Shown one piece after another: positions 43,566 to 56,700 of a stretch of DNA of 64,000 nt. The translations under genes were made by a program, and so were the position numbers. Below the pieces are notes generated by a model. It ran no database searches and was not told the DNA's origin. It saw only the letters and a list, made by a program, of their open reading frames with translations. The DNA comes from Patiria pectinifera (taxonomy: Eukaryota; Echinodermata; Asteroidea; Valvatida; Asterinidae), in the NCBI GenBank assembly GCA_029964075.1, contig CM057149.1, forward strand, positions 32,942,900 to 33,006,899, written 5' to 3'. Position 1 is the stretch's first letter; each line of letters starts with the position of its first letter.

Positions 43566-44308
43566 CCATCTTTAGGGGTGCAGGCCGGGCCAAATGCACG
43601 ATTTGCATGCCCTCAAATTTTCTTTTGTGTGCCATGAACGGGTGGGTTTGTTAAATTAGAAGCCGTGGTGGAAAGGGGATGCGAGCTTGTGTAAAGTTGT
43701 GTTCCTATGAAATTTGAATGAAATTGGGTTTAAATCTCTCTACAATATGCAATGGAGCGTACGCATCATTTTCTTTTGAAAATGGTGATGGGCTTTAGGA
43801 CTACTATACTTTTAAGGGTGATCATCTTTGGATGGAAATTTCTCTCAAATGGCATCTGATTACCCTCGACAAAATTGAACAAATAAAAGCTTTGATTTGA
43901 TGTGTGTTTGCAGAGTTGTGAGTATATTTCCTAATTTTTGACAGTGCTCGCAATTATCACTGGGGTCTACGGTAATTGATTTACTGGTTTGCAACCTATT
44001 AGTTAGACAGAGCGGCGAAGCTGGGAAATTACTAAGCCACTGGAGCGGAGACTACAAGTGTCGAGTGACGAAGTCCTCTACTGGTCTCTGCGCCAGTCGC
44101 TTCGCGGCTTCGCAACGTCACCGCTCTATAAGTCACGATGGCTTTGACGAAAGGCTAGACTCGGTCGGGGGGGACTTCTGATGCAAGGACTCACAAAACA
44201 GTTGATATCGTTGAGTTCATCATTTTTTACGAATACATGTTAGGGACCTCTCATAGACATGACCGTTCACTGCATTTAATAAAACTAGAAAGCACTCAGA
44301 GAGCGCAA

Positions 44309-44610
44309 ACCTCCGACAAGGCTGAACATTTCCCCGCCACATCGTCAGTGCACCCAAAAGAAATACGCGCGTAAACAATCCTTTAAAAAAATCCTGGATC
44401 CAGACTCAGATCCGGATCACTTCCAAAATCTAATCGATTTGTACTTGCACCAAGGACCACCCCTAAAAAAATGTTCATGCAAATCCGTCCATCACTTTTT
44501 GAGTTATCTTTCATCGGATTTTGTTATCTTGTTAAAACCGACAAACCACTCAACCAACCAACAAACAAACAAACAAAATCCGATGAAAACATAACCTCCT
44601 TGCCGGAGGT
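44309..44610 (-). repeat. 'acctccgcc' element, copy 2 (inverted)
   Basis: Ends 'acctccgacaagg' and 'ccttgccggaggt'. The inside, on the minus strand, matches 15985-16441: 'actcaaaaagt', 'acaaatcgattagattttgg' and 'atccggatc'. It also has an (acaa)n stretch at 44560-44576. Confidence 0.75.
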
Positions 44611-46214
44611 AATAATATGAACAGTAAAAATTAAGATATGTGCCCGTCAATCTTTTTTACCTAATCTCGATAATATAATTTCCATTTTATTGTCCATTAT
44701 GTTATGATTTCAATAAATATACATTCAATTTTTTGCAAATTTGGTTTAAACATTTGTTTTAAAATGTACATAAGGTATAACAGGAAAAGGGGACAATAGA
44801 TAGGTTGCAGTCCTGCCAATATATTACTTTAATTTAATGAATTTTAAAATTAAGAGTTGGGTATCATTCGCAGATACACTGACATGAACATGTATAAATA
44901 CATTTACATACACATGACATCAACAGGTTTCCATGACATTTGATTTCTACACCGAAAATTTCCTTGGATTATATTATGAAAAAAAATATTGTTCTTGCAC
45001 GAATAAAATACATGTATTATACAGAATATTCAATCATGCCCTTTCAGTTCATACACACTACATACGACAGTTGCAAAGCATTAATTATAGCTATAAATTA
45101 AGAACTTTAAAGAAGTTAGTTCAAATTTCAGTGAAGATAAATAAATAAGATCATGTAAGTTGTCCAGACAGAGCAACACTTTGCACAGAATTATTTGAAT
45201 TATTGAAAGGCAAGTCACCTCTATTTTTTTTTCACAGAAAGGATATTAACACTGCAGTGGTTGTCCACATAACTTCAAAAACTGAGTTCAACAAGCTTTA
45301 TTTTTCCCAAGATTTTAGAGACTTATTTCATACTGCATATTGATATAAGCCACCAGAGTGATTGGTGATTTTTTTAATTTTTTTTTGGGGGGGGGGGAAA
45401 ATCCACCACAGCCTTTAAGTAATTTCTACACACAAGGAGACCAACGATAGAAGGTCATTTCTAAAGATGTGTCAAGTGACACACTTTTGGAAATTTCTTT
45501 TTCTAGTTGGGCAAATCTGTGAATGGGTATCCTGAACGTCCAAATATTGTGGTTTGTATTCCCTCAAAATATACGGCATTCACAGAGCTAAACCTTCGTC
45601 AAGTTAGTTGTTAAACACCTGAACACCTGTCTTTAATTTTGCGTAATTTTGTTACTTCAAACGAAACAAAGTGAACAAATGACAAATGGTACATTCTACC
45701 TTTAACCCTCCTAGTGGAAAGTCAACATTCACAGCAAAATGTTAAACCTTTAAGGTCAATTTCAGGTGAAGGGATATGAAGTGTTAAAGTTACTTTGTCG
45801 CACAGAGAGTCACCGCACGTACAAACAGCACTGTGGAGAGCAGTGATGCGTGACTGAATCTGCCTGCTTGCCCTGAGCTAATTAACCACAGAAAAAGAAC
45901 TATGCATGAATTTGAACTGTTATCCATACTCCACAGAAAATTTACCTCCAAGGACTTTTAAGTGTGGGTGATAACTCTATGGGCAAAAGTGGAGTTTTTT
46001 TGCAAAACATGAAGGATGATGAAGTGCAGAAGACTAGGAGGGCTAAAAAGTATTGAGTTGAATCAAGTGTCTGCATAGATCTACATGTACATGTAATTTC
46101 AATGAAATGCTTTCCTTTTTTGGGGGGTGGATTTTTTCCACGATACATTGCTGCTCAATGTGTGAAGCCTCCATGTTAAATTAACACACCATACAATTGG
46201 CATCTGATGCCAGT
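44611..46214. other. No gene seen
   Basis: AT-rich intergenic DNA downstream of the PLCXD-type gene; only short frames with no recognisable content. Confidence 0.5.
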
Positions 46215-46400
46215 CCATCACAGATCTGGTCACAACGTTAATCACAAGTCAAGTCACTTGTCCAGTCACAAGGAGCAGGGGATGAGCAAAAACAAAGGAA
46301 TGCCATTGTCACAGACATTTTGAATGGCTTGTGACAAGACTTGGGACTAGATGACTTGTGACTGACTTGTGATAGACCTGCGGAGAGTTGTGATCGACTC
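46215..46400. repeat. Foldback element, copy B
   Basis: Left arm 'atcacaagtcaagtcacttg' with 'gtccagtcacaagg', core 'caaaggaatgccattgtcac', right arm 'gcttgtgacaagacttggga' with 'gacttgtgactgacttgtga'. This is the compact form of the element at 43136-43565. Confidence 0.75.
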
Positions 46401-46590
46401 GGCTTCAACACTGCAATAATGCAAACTGAATCCATGGCAAACAGCTGGCAGTATTGGTGCCCCATCATCTAGCAAAGTGCCTTTTTTAAAACAAACAATT
46501 CTTGAAAACTAAAAAAGTTTCATCTCTGTACATTTGTAGAGGTATACTGTCGGATAGACATGTATTATATTATTGCTTTGATGAATATTT

Positions 46591-48176
46591 TCAGGCTTTA
46601 TGATTTAACGCCAACACGCTTGGAATGAAATCGCCCATCTCAACAAAATCTGCAATGACAATGTTCAGTCCCTTGGGCCCGATGCCCTTGTCCTTCATGA
46701 AATATTGCACGTTCTTGATGGCAATCAGGGCAAAGACGTCCTTCAGGGATCGGCTGATGTACTGCAGGACTGTGGTCCCCGTTGGGGTCAGCACACCCTG
46801 ACTGACGTAAAATCTTCCTGGGGGACGACCCCGGGTGAAGTGAGCCTCCAGAAGGTTGACCATCTTAGGGGCTTCGGTCACATTGGGCCAGACTGAAGGC
46901 ATGAAATCCCCGGACCAGAGCTCAGGGTGGTCTCGCACTATCCCGTGGTGGTGATAGAACACCAGGACCTGCCAGCCTTTCTCCCAGAGAACATTGAGAG
47001 CGGTGGTCTCAATGTTAATCACGGGGCACAGTTTGGAGTCAAACACGCTCAGGAGGGTTACCACAAGTTGCTCATGGTCAGCCTCTTGCATCTCGTAGAG
47101 ATGGTTGAAGTCCAGGAAGATGACCTCCTTTGGGTGCTCGTCCGTCCAGGCTTTGATCTCGCGTAGGCAGGTCCCGACCTCAGCACCGTACAACCCATGA
47201 ACGAAGTACAGCTCCGGCTTGCCCTTCATGGTGGACACGCGCAGGTCGAAGTACCTGATCCCCCGGTCCAGCTGCTGCCTGAAGGTCAGGCTCTGTGTGA
47301 CTGACCAGCTGTAGACGATCTTCTTGGCCATGTCGCCGAAGGCCGAGACCAGGTTACGCACAGTGTCTGGAGAGGATGGTGATACTGGTGTGTTGAGGTC
47401 CAGGGTGTAGCTAAATGAATCATGTGAGCCTGGGAAGAAAATATATATTAATGTACTTTCATCTTTTATATGCATCAAAGGCAGAATACAATCACGGTAG
47501 GTCAGCTCTATGATTGCTAGCCCCACTACTAGTGTGGCCCGGATGTTGCTAAACTGTATCCAAGCATCCAACATGTCCAAGGATACTTACTTTAAAATAA
47601 CATCTGTTTCCCAAAGTTGGGTCAGTTTTTTTGGGCAGGTTTTTTTTTCTCGAGAAGACAAGATAGTTTCCTTGTGTAGCGTTACAGTAGGAACCATGGA
47701 CCAACAACAGCCAGGGAAATGTGAATTGACATTTTGGAAAGAATGTAGTATCCAGACGCCACTTCACTTCAGTGGTTGTGTACAATGTCTACTCTATGGA
47801 CATGATGGAGAGTCAAGAAAATTTTCTACGTATTTCCTAACAAAATTGGAAATGTTTCTCAGTCCCAGATTCATGTCTTTTCAACATTTTTGCAATGACT
47901 GACCTTTATTGAGTGACATTTTTGTGATTATCAACAAAAATATACAACCATACGTTACTCCATAGGGCCTACTCGTTTACCATTGTATGGACCATGGCAT
48001 GGAGGAAGGAAAAGCATGGACGTTCACATTGATTGAGAAAACTTACCCGGAATCGCGATATTTTTCAGTGGTTCACATCTAAGTTTTTCTGGTAGTTTTG
48101 ACATCCAATCTGAATTGTCTGCGTCATTTTCAACCTTGGCATTTTCTACATTACTTGAGTCCCCTGTCGCAGCCAT
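46591..48176 (-). CDS. PLCXD: PI-PLC X-domain containing protein (PLCXD1/2/3 type), complete
   Basis: Two coding exons: 48176-48047 (ATG at 48176, donor gtaagt) and 47429-46591 (stop TGA 46593-46591), 322 aa, about the length of human PLCXD3. Exon 1 ends in 'EPLKNIAIPG' and exon 2 starts 'SHDSFSY', so the splice rejoins the motif IPGSHDSF with the first catalytic His. The second is in 'ELYFVHGLYGA'. Other family features are 'RGIRYFDLRVST', 'KEVIFLDFNHLY', 'WEKGWQVLVFYHH' and the C-terminal 'NIVIADFVEMGDFI'. PLCXD proteins are the smallest eukaryotic PI-PLC-type proteins, lacking PH, EF-hand, Y and C2 domains. They are thought to cleave phosphoinositides, with activity shown for some members. 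No signal peptide is visible, so it is cytosolic. The open frame continuing past 47429 is intron sequence. Confidence 0.93.
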
Positions 48177-48247
48177 AATTTCGTTGAATTTAAAGACGAT
48201 TATCTACTCTAGTTTGTTAAAATACAAATCAATCAATATAGTTTTGC

Positions 48248-48768
48248 CCAACCTCGTCCCCAGGGTGTCGAGCAGTACGCGCCCACCACTACCTGCTCTC
48301 TCACCCTGGTATTGGATCATTTGCATATTTTATGTGCAAGATTTTTGCAGACGTATGCAAATGAGGAACAGTCTGGTGCCTGGATATGCGTTACACATTA
48401 GCGTTTGTTTTTGTATGCGGTGTCTGGGGTAAAAACAGAGTCAATTCGTACCAGCGCGAGCACGGCGTGAGTTACGAAAACACGATTTTTGAAATCAAAC
48501 TGTTACGATCTTATCAAGACAACATGCAGTATCATATTTCATATTAATATGAGCAAATTGGAAAGGAAATTAGTATTTTCGAGAAGGCGTGGACGAATGA
48601 TCGCGAAAACACGTACTGCACGTTGTGAATATATAGCACCAAGTACACGATAAAAATCCATTACTAGCCAATTGCGGTATCCAATCAGGATACAGGAAGA
48701 AAGTTTCCTATCCAGGGTTTACTATTGGAAACGCGGTTGGAAATAAAGTAAGCACTGGGGACGAGGTT
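48248..48768. mobile_element. MITE-like element with 'caacctcgtccccag' ends
   Basis: Left 'ccaacctcgtccccagggt' and right 'actggggacgaggttg' are inverted terminal repeats about 510 bp apart. No coding sequence. It lies within 100 bp of the start codon of the PLCXD-type gene. Confidence 0.65.
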
Positions 48769-49274
48769 GAGTTTTGCCCTTTTCCCGTAGCCAGCCCGAA
48801 ATGCCGGTTATTGACATGAGGGCGCAATGACAAACTCTTGAGGGCGCAATTTATTGTTTACGTTCGTGTATAAAATCACAAACTTCAAGTACACGAAGAC
48901 GTCGGTAAACAAAATGCAGGGATCACAACCGAAGTGCTTCAATTTATGGTAATTTATGCTTGGGTTTAGATAGATATACCCCTTGGTTAAACTTGGGTCA
49001 CTAGTTTGGGGTGATGAGCTGTTCCAAGACGTTCTTAGCGGGGTAATATAATTCCGATAGTCGGTATACAATTACTCAGGTTGGCGTATATACGGCCTAG
49101 AACTACAGGTTGCTCTGCGGTTTTAGCGGAGCCTCAGCGAATCGCCAACAAAATTGTTGACTACTACTACGAAACGACTACTAAGTACAAAAATGTTAGC
49201 CCCATAACTGTGGCTAATTTACTGGACTACCTCGATAAATAAAGGACACACTTGGAACATGTACCCAAATATGT

Positions 49275-49728
49275 AGAACTTTGGGCGATCGTGTAGTGTA
49301 GGGCCCGGTTCTTATTAAGGGAACAAAATCCACTTTAAAACTATTAGACCGACCAAACTAGTTGGTGACATTCTCAATAAACAGGTATGTCATAGATAGA
49401 GGGCAGGGTTTTGATTTTTTGAGGGAAATTTGGGGGTAAAATGACGATGACAGCGCGGCGACAACACGCAACACAAAAATAAAGATGGCGATCACCGCGT
49501 AATGTACCGTGAGCACGCACGGCGCGCTGAATCGCAAGGCACAAACGACACAGGAACATCGTGATTTCTACCCCAAGAAACTGTTCAAAATTTCAAAACG
49601 GGTGTCACTAGAATTGAGAAAAGTCTGCTTTTGATTGTAAAGGTGATTTTTGAGCAATAAAAAACATTTTTTATTCTAATTTGATCAAAACAAATTACGG
49701 GCCCTACACTACACAATCACCGAACTTT
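49275..49728. mobile_element. 'gtgtagtgtagggcccg' element, copy of a three-member family
   Basis: Left 'actttgggcgatcgtgtagt' and right 'actacacaatcaccgaactt' are imperfect inverted ends. The inside 'gggcagggttttgatttttt', 'gagggaaatttggggg' occurs also at 58450-58500 (inverted) and partly at 17850. Confidence 0.7.
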
Positions 49729-49812
49729 GTCAACTTTCTATTTTCACATTTAGACTTTATTTGTAGTTTATTTACACTTTATTAGAAGCATACTCACCCT
49801 CTTCATAGCAAT

Positions 49813-49946
49813 AGAAAATTAGTCCCCCTTTTTCAGACATCTACTTTCGTGTAATTTCGTTTTGGAATTTAGATACGCAAACGTTTGCAAACAAACCAGG
49901 AAATTACACGAAATATAGATGTCTGAAAAAGGGGGGACTAATTTTC
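49813..49946. mobile_element. Short hairpin element, about 46-bp arms
   Basis: Left 'gaaaattagtccccctttt' continuing 'tcagacatctactttcgtg' and right 'gatgtctgaaaaaggggggac' region are inverted. It is 134 bp long and about 140 bp upstream of the C1orf74-type start codon. Confidence 0.8.
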
Positions 49947-50089
49947 TTTTTGAGTTTTGAGACACAGTTATGGGGCTACAAAATGCTATGCAAATGAATG
50001 TGTTATGTCATGTATGTATTTACATGCAATTTCACTTGTGTGCATGCAGGTGATGTACGAGTTTATGCGCATAGAGCACAACAGTGTCA

Positions 50090-50920
50090 ATGGAGGCTGA
50101 ACACATCGTGAAAAGATACCTGGGAAAAACGGCCAAGAAAAACTGGAAACACATACTGCTGAGCATAGAGGCAGTCGCCTCTGGAATCAAGCCAAGTTTC
50201 CTGTACGACTATTCCTGTCTGGAACCCAGTCAGCTGTCTAAGATGACAGCTGACTTGGCTGCATCAGGATTCCTTGCCAAGGAGAATTTACAGGTGCTTG
50301 GCCTTGGGCAGGATGCGTTCCTCACCAACATCTCGCTTGTCAAGGATACGGTGGAGGAGATGTTCAAGGCTCTTGAAGAAGGCAGACAGGTTGTTGTGGA
50401 TGTTTCAGCCCATCTTGAGCATCCCAAATTACTGGATGATGAAACTGTTCGACGAATCAGGGACCAAGTGGGAGATGTCTTAGCACAGCTTCAAGATCCC
50501 CAGAACAACTCGCAAGCTGTCCTGGAGTTGCACCCACAACAAGGCTGGAATCTCTCAACAGTGTTTGGAGTACTGCTTGGGTATCCAGTGGTGTACTGGT
50601 ACAGTGATGTTGAAAACTGCTCCAACTGTCTCTCCATGGTTCCACTCAGAGTTTACAGAGTGTCGACTGAGTCTGACAAACCAAACAGTTCATCAAGTGC
50701 ACAATATGAGTTTCCGAATCGGCATCAAGCAGCTTTTAAACCAGGCCGTGTAGACGACACGTTGCATGAACACCCTATTTACAGCTTCAGTGTTCCGGAG
50801 GCACTCTTACCACGCTTCCAAGATCGCATTGATGATTGGTTCCGAACAGTACAAGAAAGGACGCACATCAAACTGAAGATAACATGTAAATCAGTGACGT
50901 TGCCCGCTGTTGCATTATGA
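50090..50920 (+). CDS. C1orf74 / UPF0739 (DUF4504) family protein, complete single exon
   Basis: The frame from ATG 50090 to TGA 50918-50920 gives 276 aa. The features I recognise are the mid-to-late block 'GWNLSTVFGVLLGYPVVYW' and 'NCLSMVPLRVYRV', and earlier 'PSFLYDY'; this combination fits the UPF0739/C1orf74 family, which is of unknown function. There is no signal peptide or membrane segment, so it is probably cytosolic or nuclear. The coding part has no introns and stands alone. I chose ATG 50090 because the frame upstream has no earlier ATG before the likely splice acceptor at 50049. The family assignment is from memory of the pattern and is moderately sure; the CDS itself is secure. 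Confidence 0.8.
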   Translation: MEAEHIVKRYLGKTAKKNWKHILLSIEAVASGIKPSFLYDYSCLEPSQLSKMTADLAASGFLAKENLQVLGLGQDAFLTNISLVKDTVEEMFKALEEGRQVVVDVSAHLEHPKLLDDETVRRIRDQVGDVLAQLQDPQNNSQAVLELHPQQGWNLSTVFGVLLGYPVVYWYSDVENCSNCLSMVPLRVYRVSTESDKPNSSSSAQYEFPNRHQAAFKPGRVDDTLHEHPIYSFSVPEALLPRFQDRIDDWFRTVQERTHIKLKITCKSVTLPAVAL

Positions 50921-53249
50921 TAAAGTGATGACGTTTATGTGTATGTGCATATAGTTGTATATTTTGAATAATGGAATTAAACCAATTCCCTTTAATAGCA
51001 ATTTTTCTAGGAACCTTTATGAATCCTCAAAAATTCTATTTTGTACTTTAAGAAAAAACACTGGATCATCCAGACCTTCTCTGAAAAGGAAAACATAGCT
51101 GAGCTATACAGTCTTGAATCTATTAAATCACTGAGCAATAATATGGTAAATATGCTCAACTTATTAATGTATTTACATACATGTATATATTTTTAAACTG
51201 TTGCAGCAGGGTTTTTTTTATTGAATCATTTAGAGTTTTAGGTTTGACATATCCTGCATCTTACTTTTCATCATCTATTTACATCCAAGATAAAAAGGAC
51301 AATTAGACACAAAATCTGCTCTGATAAAACTTCAATTTTGAACTGTCGCCTGCAGTAAGAATGCATTTTTTGTTTCCAAAACAAGTACATGTAGTTGTTT
51401 TGACAGACATATCTAGAAAACTAGACAGGCAAGTGATCATTGTACACTCACTTCAGATATTGTAATTCCTCATGTGGCAGTAGCTTTGCCAAATAGATGG
51501 CATGATGCTTTGACCATTAAAGAGGGCCTCCGTGATAGGAGTGATAGTGTGTACATATTTTTCTATACAGGGCAGTAAATTTCCAATATTTCACCCTGTA
51601 CATTCCTTTCGGTTCAGTCCCTGGCAAAGTACAAACCCCATTCCCTGTTCTTTAGCTAAATTAAAATTCAAACCTACAGTGAGAAAGTATTTACCAAAGC
51701 AATGTCTGCAGCTTGTGTTACTATACTTCAGACTCAAAAACGATACAACAATGCCACTCCTGTTAACTTCAGATTGCTTTAAAAAATTTATTGCAAAATG
51801 AATGTCATAAATATTTAAGTTAAAACAAATATTTTATAAATTTCCTAAGTTTTTTAGCTGTACATGTATTATGTTTACTGTATGTATAGCAGTGTGTATA
51901 ACTGTATTTGCTCAAGTTTAACGGTTCCCTACAAGATACAGACCTTTTGCGTTAAAGTGAAGTTAAGAGGGCAATGGTGTTGTTTCACTTGGATAGGTGT
52001 GATTAAACCTTTTGTGCATTCGTTGTTACTAAATTAAAATAACAAAGGACGCCCTCTGAGAGACCTGCAACGGCTGCAACACATAAGGTCTTTTCTGTAA
52101 TTCCTAGAATGCAGCTGAAGCATAAAGTCAAGCAAACATGTATCCAACACTGTTTCTGAAATGATGCAAAATAGTTACTTTACCCAATGTGATAAGCATC
52201 CATGTTGATTCTTGTGTTACATGTACTCAGAATAATGGAATAAATTACTCTACAAAAGGAACTTTACAAAAACAACTTTGTCAACAATTTTGTTTTTATA
52301 ACTGTTTTTACTGTAGCAAATATAAAGAACACATATACAACTAGTACACAAACTGAATGTATAAGAACAAAATTCAACTCACCCCATCCCAAAAAGCATT
52401 GAAAAGGAAGTTTCATAAAATCTGCAAAAAGTGATGGCCTGTTTATATTTTGGAATCATTTCAGATTCAAAATGAGGTATTTTGGGATCGGAATAAGCCC
52501 TTCACACACTGATATGCTGAGAGTATAGGGTTGATCCCCTTTTTTAGGGAGGGGGGTGTTGATGGTTCAGAAATTGTAAGCATTACTTCATCCTCAATTA
52601 AATCCACGTGAATCCACGAGAAACAAATTAATAGGCACTACAACAAATTATGATCGGAATAGAACACAGGTCAAGTTGCTCTGAATCTATTTGGATCTGA
52701 TGAAAAGTTTGACAACACTTTTGTACGTAAAATATACAAAGAAGTACCTTCGGAAAAAAAAATGACTTGAAAAACTTGAAAATATATTTTAAAAATTGGA
52801 AATGTCCTGATCCAGGATGCACTTGGGAATCATAGAACTATTTTGTTGACAAAACATTGTCCAATAGTTTACAAAATTTGACAGAACGATATAACTCCTT
52901 TAGTCATTGAAGTGTCTGATCCCGTCCAGCCTGTTACTCCCTGTAGCGCCCGAAACCGCCACAGCCTTTTTTGGTTGTATGGATTCTTTAGAGAATAAAC
53001 ACAATGTAGTACCAAGTGATGCAGGGGCTAAAGGTTAAATCACTAGAGTGTTAACTCACTCTTTGTAGATGGTACAAGTACATCAATGTTTGGGCACGTG
53101 TACATCTTGTCTGGCTTTAATGTGGCCATTTCCATATCACATTCATTTTTTATATTTGTGCGCAAAATGAACTGGACAATGCTTGAAATGTTTTGTCGTA
53201 TTCCAAACACGCCCTCAAATCATCAATGTACATGTAATCACGGCTTTCT
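50921..53249. other. No gene seen
   Basis: 3' flank of the C1orf74-type gene and AT-rich intergenic DNA. Only short frames without motifs. Confidence 0.5.
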
Positions 53250-53671
53250 ATAAGGGGAGAATGCAAAACTAATCTAGCGGTAACACGAGGTTAAAGGGCA
53301 TACAACATTTGCTTTTTGTATTTTTCAGAAATGTATGGATTTGGAGGGTTAGTATTCTATGGCAAATATTGTTACACTGATCTTTTTTGTGCTCGTAGAT
53401 GCTGGGAAAACTTCTTTCTTGAAAAATCGTTCTTGAAAATGTCAGCACACCAGGTGCCATGATGTTACAGGATGCTTTCGATTGTCATTCTTGAATAGTC
53501 CAGTGAGGTATTTCATAATAATTTGGTTTTGGGTTTTTTTCTTAGGTTTGCAAATGTTGTATATTGCCTTTAGACTGCAAGTGTTGACTGCAAGGTACCC
53601 CATAAAACATCAAGGTAAACCTCAAGCTAAACCTGGAGTTACCGCCTGTTTGATTTTGCATTCTCCCCTTA
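53250..53671. mobile_element. MITE-like element with 'gtaaggggagaatgcaaaa' ends
   Basis: Left 'taaggggagaatgcaaaact' and right 'tgattttgcattctcccctt' are inverted, followed inward by 'gcggtaac' and 'gttaccgc'. The inner sequence ('aggtgccatgatgttacaggatgctttcga') is found inverted at 58615-58660, inside another element. Confidence 0.75.
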
Positions 53672-53774
53672 CATCCTGTACAAGAGAATAAGGATGTAGC
53701 ACTCTAGTATGGCTCTGTAAGAAGCGCAACAGTAGATCCCGGATCAGTGCATTTCCCTCCCTGATTCATCTGAG

Positions 53775-56700
53775 TTATAACTCTGTCTTCTTCTTGTAAT
53801 ACTTTGGTTTGAGTTCCTCGACGCGTTTGATGAAATCTGTCTTCTCTGTGCAGGCTTTGCACTCCTCGCCCCAGACGCTCAGGATATTCTTCAGGTCTTT
53901 CACCTTCATTTTCTTCAAGTCTACTGAGTCCAAATCAATTTGTTTCTCTGGGAGGGAAGAAAGAAAAAAAAACATCTCACATCAAAATCTGACAAAGAAA
54001 AGAAAACAATTACTGTGTCAATTTTTGTTTTTCCAAAGACCTCAAATCTCATTTGAAGCAAGATAAGCGATGGAGGGGACCCTCTCTTTTGTGTTGGCCT
54101 TTGTGTTCTTGGAATCTCAAGAATTCTTTCAAGATATCTAGAGGAGCTGTGCTAGGTAAAATTAGTCTGAGGTGTCTAAAGGGCATAGGGGCACTGGAGT
54201 GGGGGGGGGGGGAGAACCCTGTTGCAAATAAGCCATTTCTAACCCCTTACACCTTGGATTTTACAATTGAAAACGCTCAGTACAACGACTTGCTCAGAAT
54301 GCTTGGCACATTTTAACTGTGAATTCCTCCAGACCAAGACCACTGTTGCTAATCACATGATTCGGGGCAAGCTCTATTGTATAGTTACGTAAGCTCAGCT
54401 CAGCACCACATATCGTACAACTGGGGGTGAGAATGGCACAAAGACACAGATCATGAGCTGCTGGGGGGTGCTAGCATAAAGGCTGCCCTAATCACGTAGT
54501 ATAGTACTCTCTGGTTTGGAGAATGAATGCTAGGTTAAAACGTGCAAAGCATTGTATTATTAAGTCAGCGTTCCAGATTTTATTCAAATTTAACACGCAA
54601 ATGGCTTATTGTGCACGGTATATCAAATCTTTAAAAAAAACTTAAGAAGTCCTTCAGCTCTGCGCAGGTTCCAGATAATGCGTGTCCATGCCCATCTCAT
54701 TTCAATCACACTTATTATGATAACATTTTATTGAACTAATCTGAATTTCTTTTCATGAAAATAAATCAAATTGAAATTCAAAACAGGCACACCGAAATTT
54801 CTCATTAATGAATGAGGTACTACAATCTCTTTTTCAATCAATTTGTTTGTGACATCGACGGTCTTAAAAAAAAAATTGTGTGGAAAAAGAAATAATTACA
54901 TTTAGGTAAAATGACACTGATGTCAAACCCTAATTTTAAATCAAATTCAATATTCAGAATAGGCACACATATCAAAAATCCACATTAATCATGTTAATAA
55001 AGCAAGGATTACATTCCCTAATTTGGGGTTAATTTTGTTGGCAGCAATCATGAAAAAAAATTATTTTTGTGTTTGGAAAAAGCAAATATGCACAATTCTT
55101 TTTTGGGGGGGAGGGGGGTGAGGGAAGGTCCAATTGTCATGAAACTTGGTAGTTATACATGTAAAACAAATTAAGATGTGACCTATAAGCCCTAGGATGC
55201 TGCATGGACTACTGCCATCAATTTACTATCACCACTAAGAGAAGAGCCTCAACTCCTACATGTAACTTACCATATTCAAGCTCACATATCTGTGAATCTA
55301 ACTTGTTAAGACGCTCGCATATTTTATCCTCCGGTACAAAGTTGAGTAACCGCTTGCTGACCTCACCCAGTGAGCCAGTTGCTGCATCCGCTGTACCACC
55401 AATGAAGTAACACTAGGATATGAGGGAGACGGTAAACAGACTTAAAAGCTGATAGTTTTTACTAAAACTAGGATAGTTTCCACCCTAAAAAATCCCTTGA
55501 TATTAATATATCACACTCATGTAAGGAAGGGTAAATGAGTGGGGACACCCACTCTCAAATTTGTATCCTTGTGGAGACTTTTCTTTGTTCTCGTGTAGTA
55601 AAGTTTTCAATTTTGAAAGTGAAGTTTCAAAATGCTCTTATTTTAACCAGAATTAATTTCCTTGGCTGAAATTCCGACTTAATATCCCTTTTCTAAAACT
55701 CTTCCATGATCAACCCAACCACTGGAAAATTCCTTGTTTTTGAGTAAAATCCATATATCTATTTCATGAAAACCTTATGGAGACCTATTCATCTATAGAA
55801 ATTGCCTTGTGGAGACCTTTACAATGTTTTGTTCCCTATTGTGTGCGTGTCTCCACAAGGATACAAATTTGAGCACAGAATTTTGGAGCATGACCTCTGC
55901 GTCCAAGCTCTCCTCAACATTAAATCAAACTATATGTATTTTGCAGTTTTTGTTTTGCATGTACATGTATGTCATATTCATAGTCCTTTTTGTACACCAA
56001 GAGCCTACATGTACATGTAGAGGGTCGGCTCCAAACTATTTTAAAATAAACTGGGAAGTGTACAAAATGTATATTTCATTATCCAATTACACTGCATGTA
56101 GGCTTAAACTTGTGATATAACTATGAAATCATCGGCTCCACGGGGATGATATGCATGTAGTATACTTACAAATGTATACTCCTTAGTTTTGGCTGATTTG
56201 CAGTACTTTCTGATGGCCTTTTCAACGCCTTCTCTGCCTTCGTCACGCTGCTTTTTTGTGATGGTCTTCTCAATTTTCTTCAGGGTTTCAATGCACACTG
56301 AAATTCAAGTGAGTTAGGCAACTGGTGTAAGTGACAAAACAAAGCAAGATGAATTATAATATCAGTGTAATATATTAAACCACCGTTTGTACACCCACCC
56401 ATGGTGGTGAACATCACTTTGTAGTAAAAATCCTCCTCTTCAAGTTAAAACCAAATAATTATGTTTCACACAGACTCAAATTTAATCTATATATCATGGC
56501 TTTTGTACAGGACTGAACCCGACAGTTGTGAATCACTTTCGACAGATCCGGATCACATGCACTACCTGATACATACAAGTTCATCATTCAGCGCACCACA
56601 GTCGTGTGTCACGTGTCACACATGTCGTAAACTGCATACAAACTGCATCATGTGCATGGTGTGCATGTGGCGAAACTGTCGTCTGTGAAAAAAAAAAAAA

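Larger units (their letters stand above)
48177..50089. other. Intergenic region between PLCXD-type and C1orf74-type genes (divergent pair)
   Basis: The two genes point away from each other, so promoters of both should lie here. The space is filled largely by elements: a 510-bp element at 48248-48768, another at 49275-49728 and a hairpin at 49813-49946. An AG acceptor ('tgcatgcag', 50041-50049) just before the C1orf74-type start suggests an untranslated first exon somewhere upstream. Confidence 0.55.

Noticed and set aside
46594..47580. The PLCXD-type exon read as one 329-aa frame starting at 47580
   Set aside because: The part before 47429 is intron: a clean acceptor at 47430-47431 and the upstream exon ending in IPG restore the conserved IPGSHDSF motif.
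50084..50089. An earlier start (GTG) for the C1orf74-type protein
   Set aside because: Animal nuclear genes rarely start at GTG, and an ATG lies two codons later.
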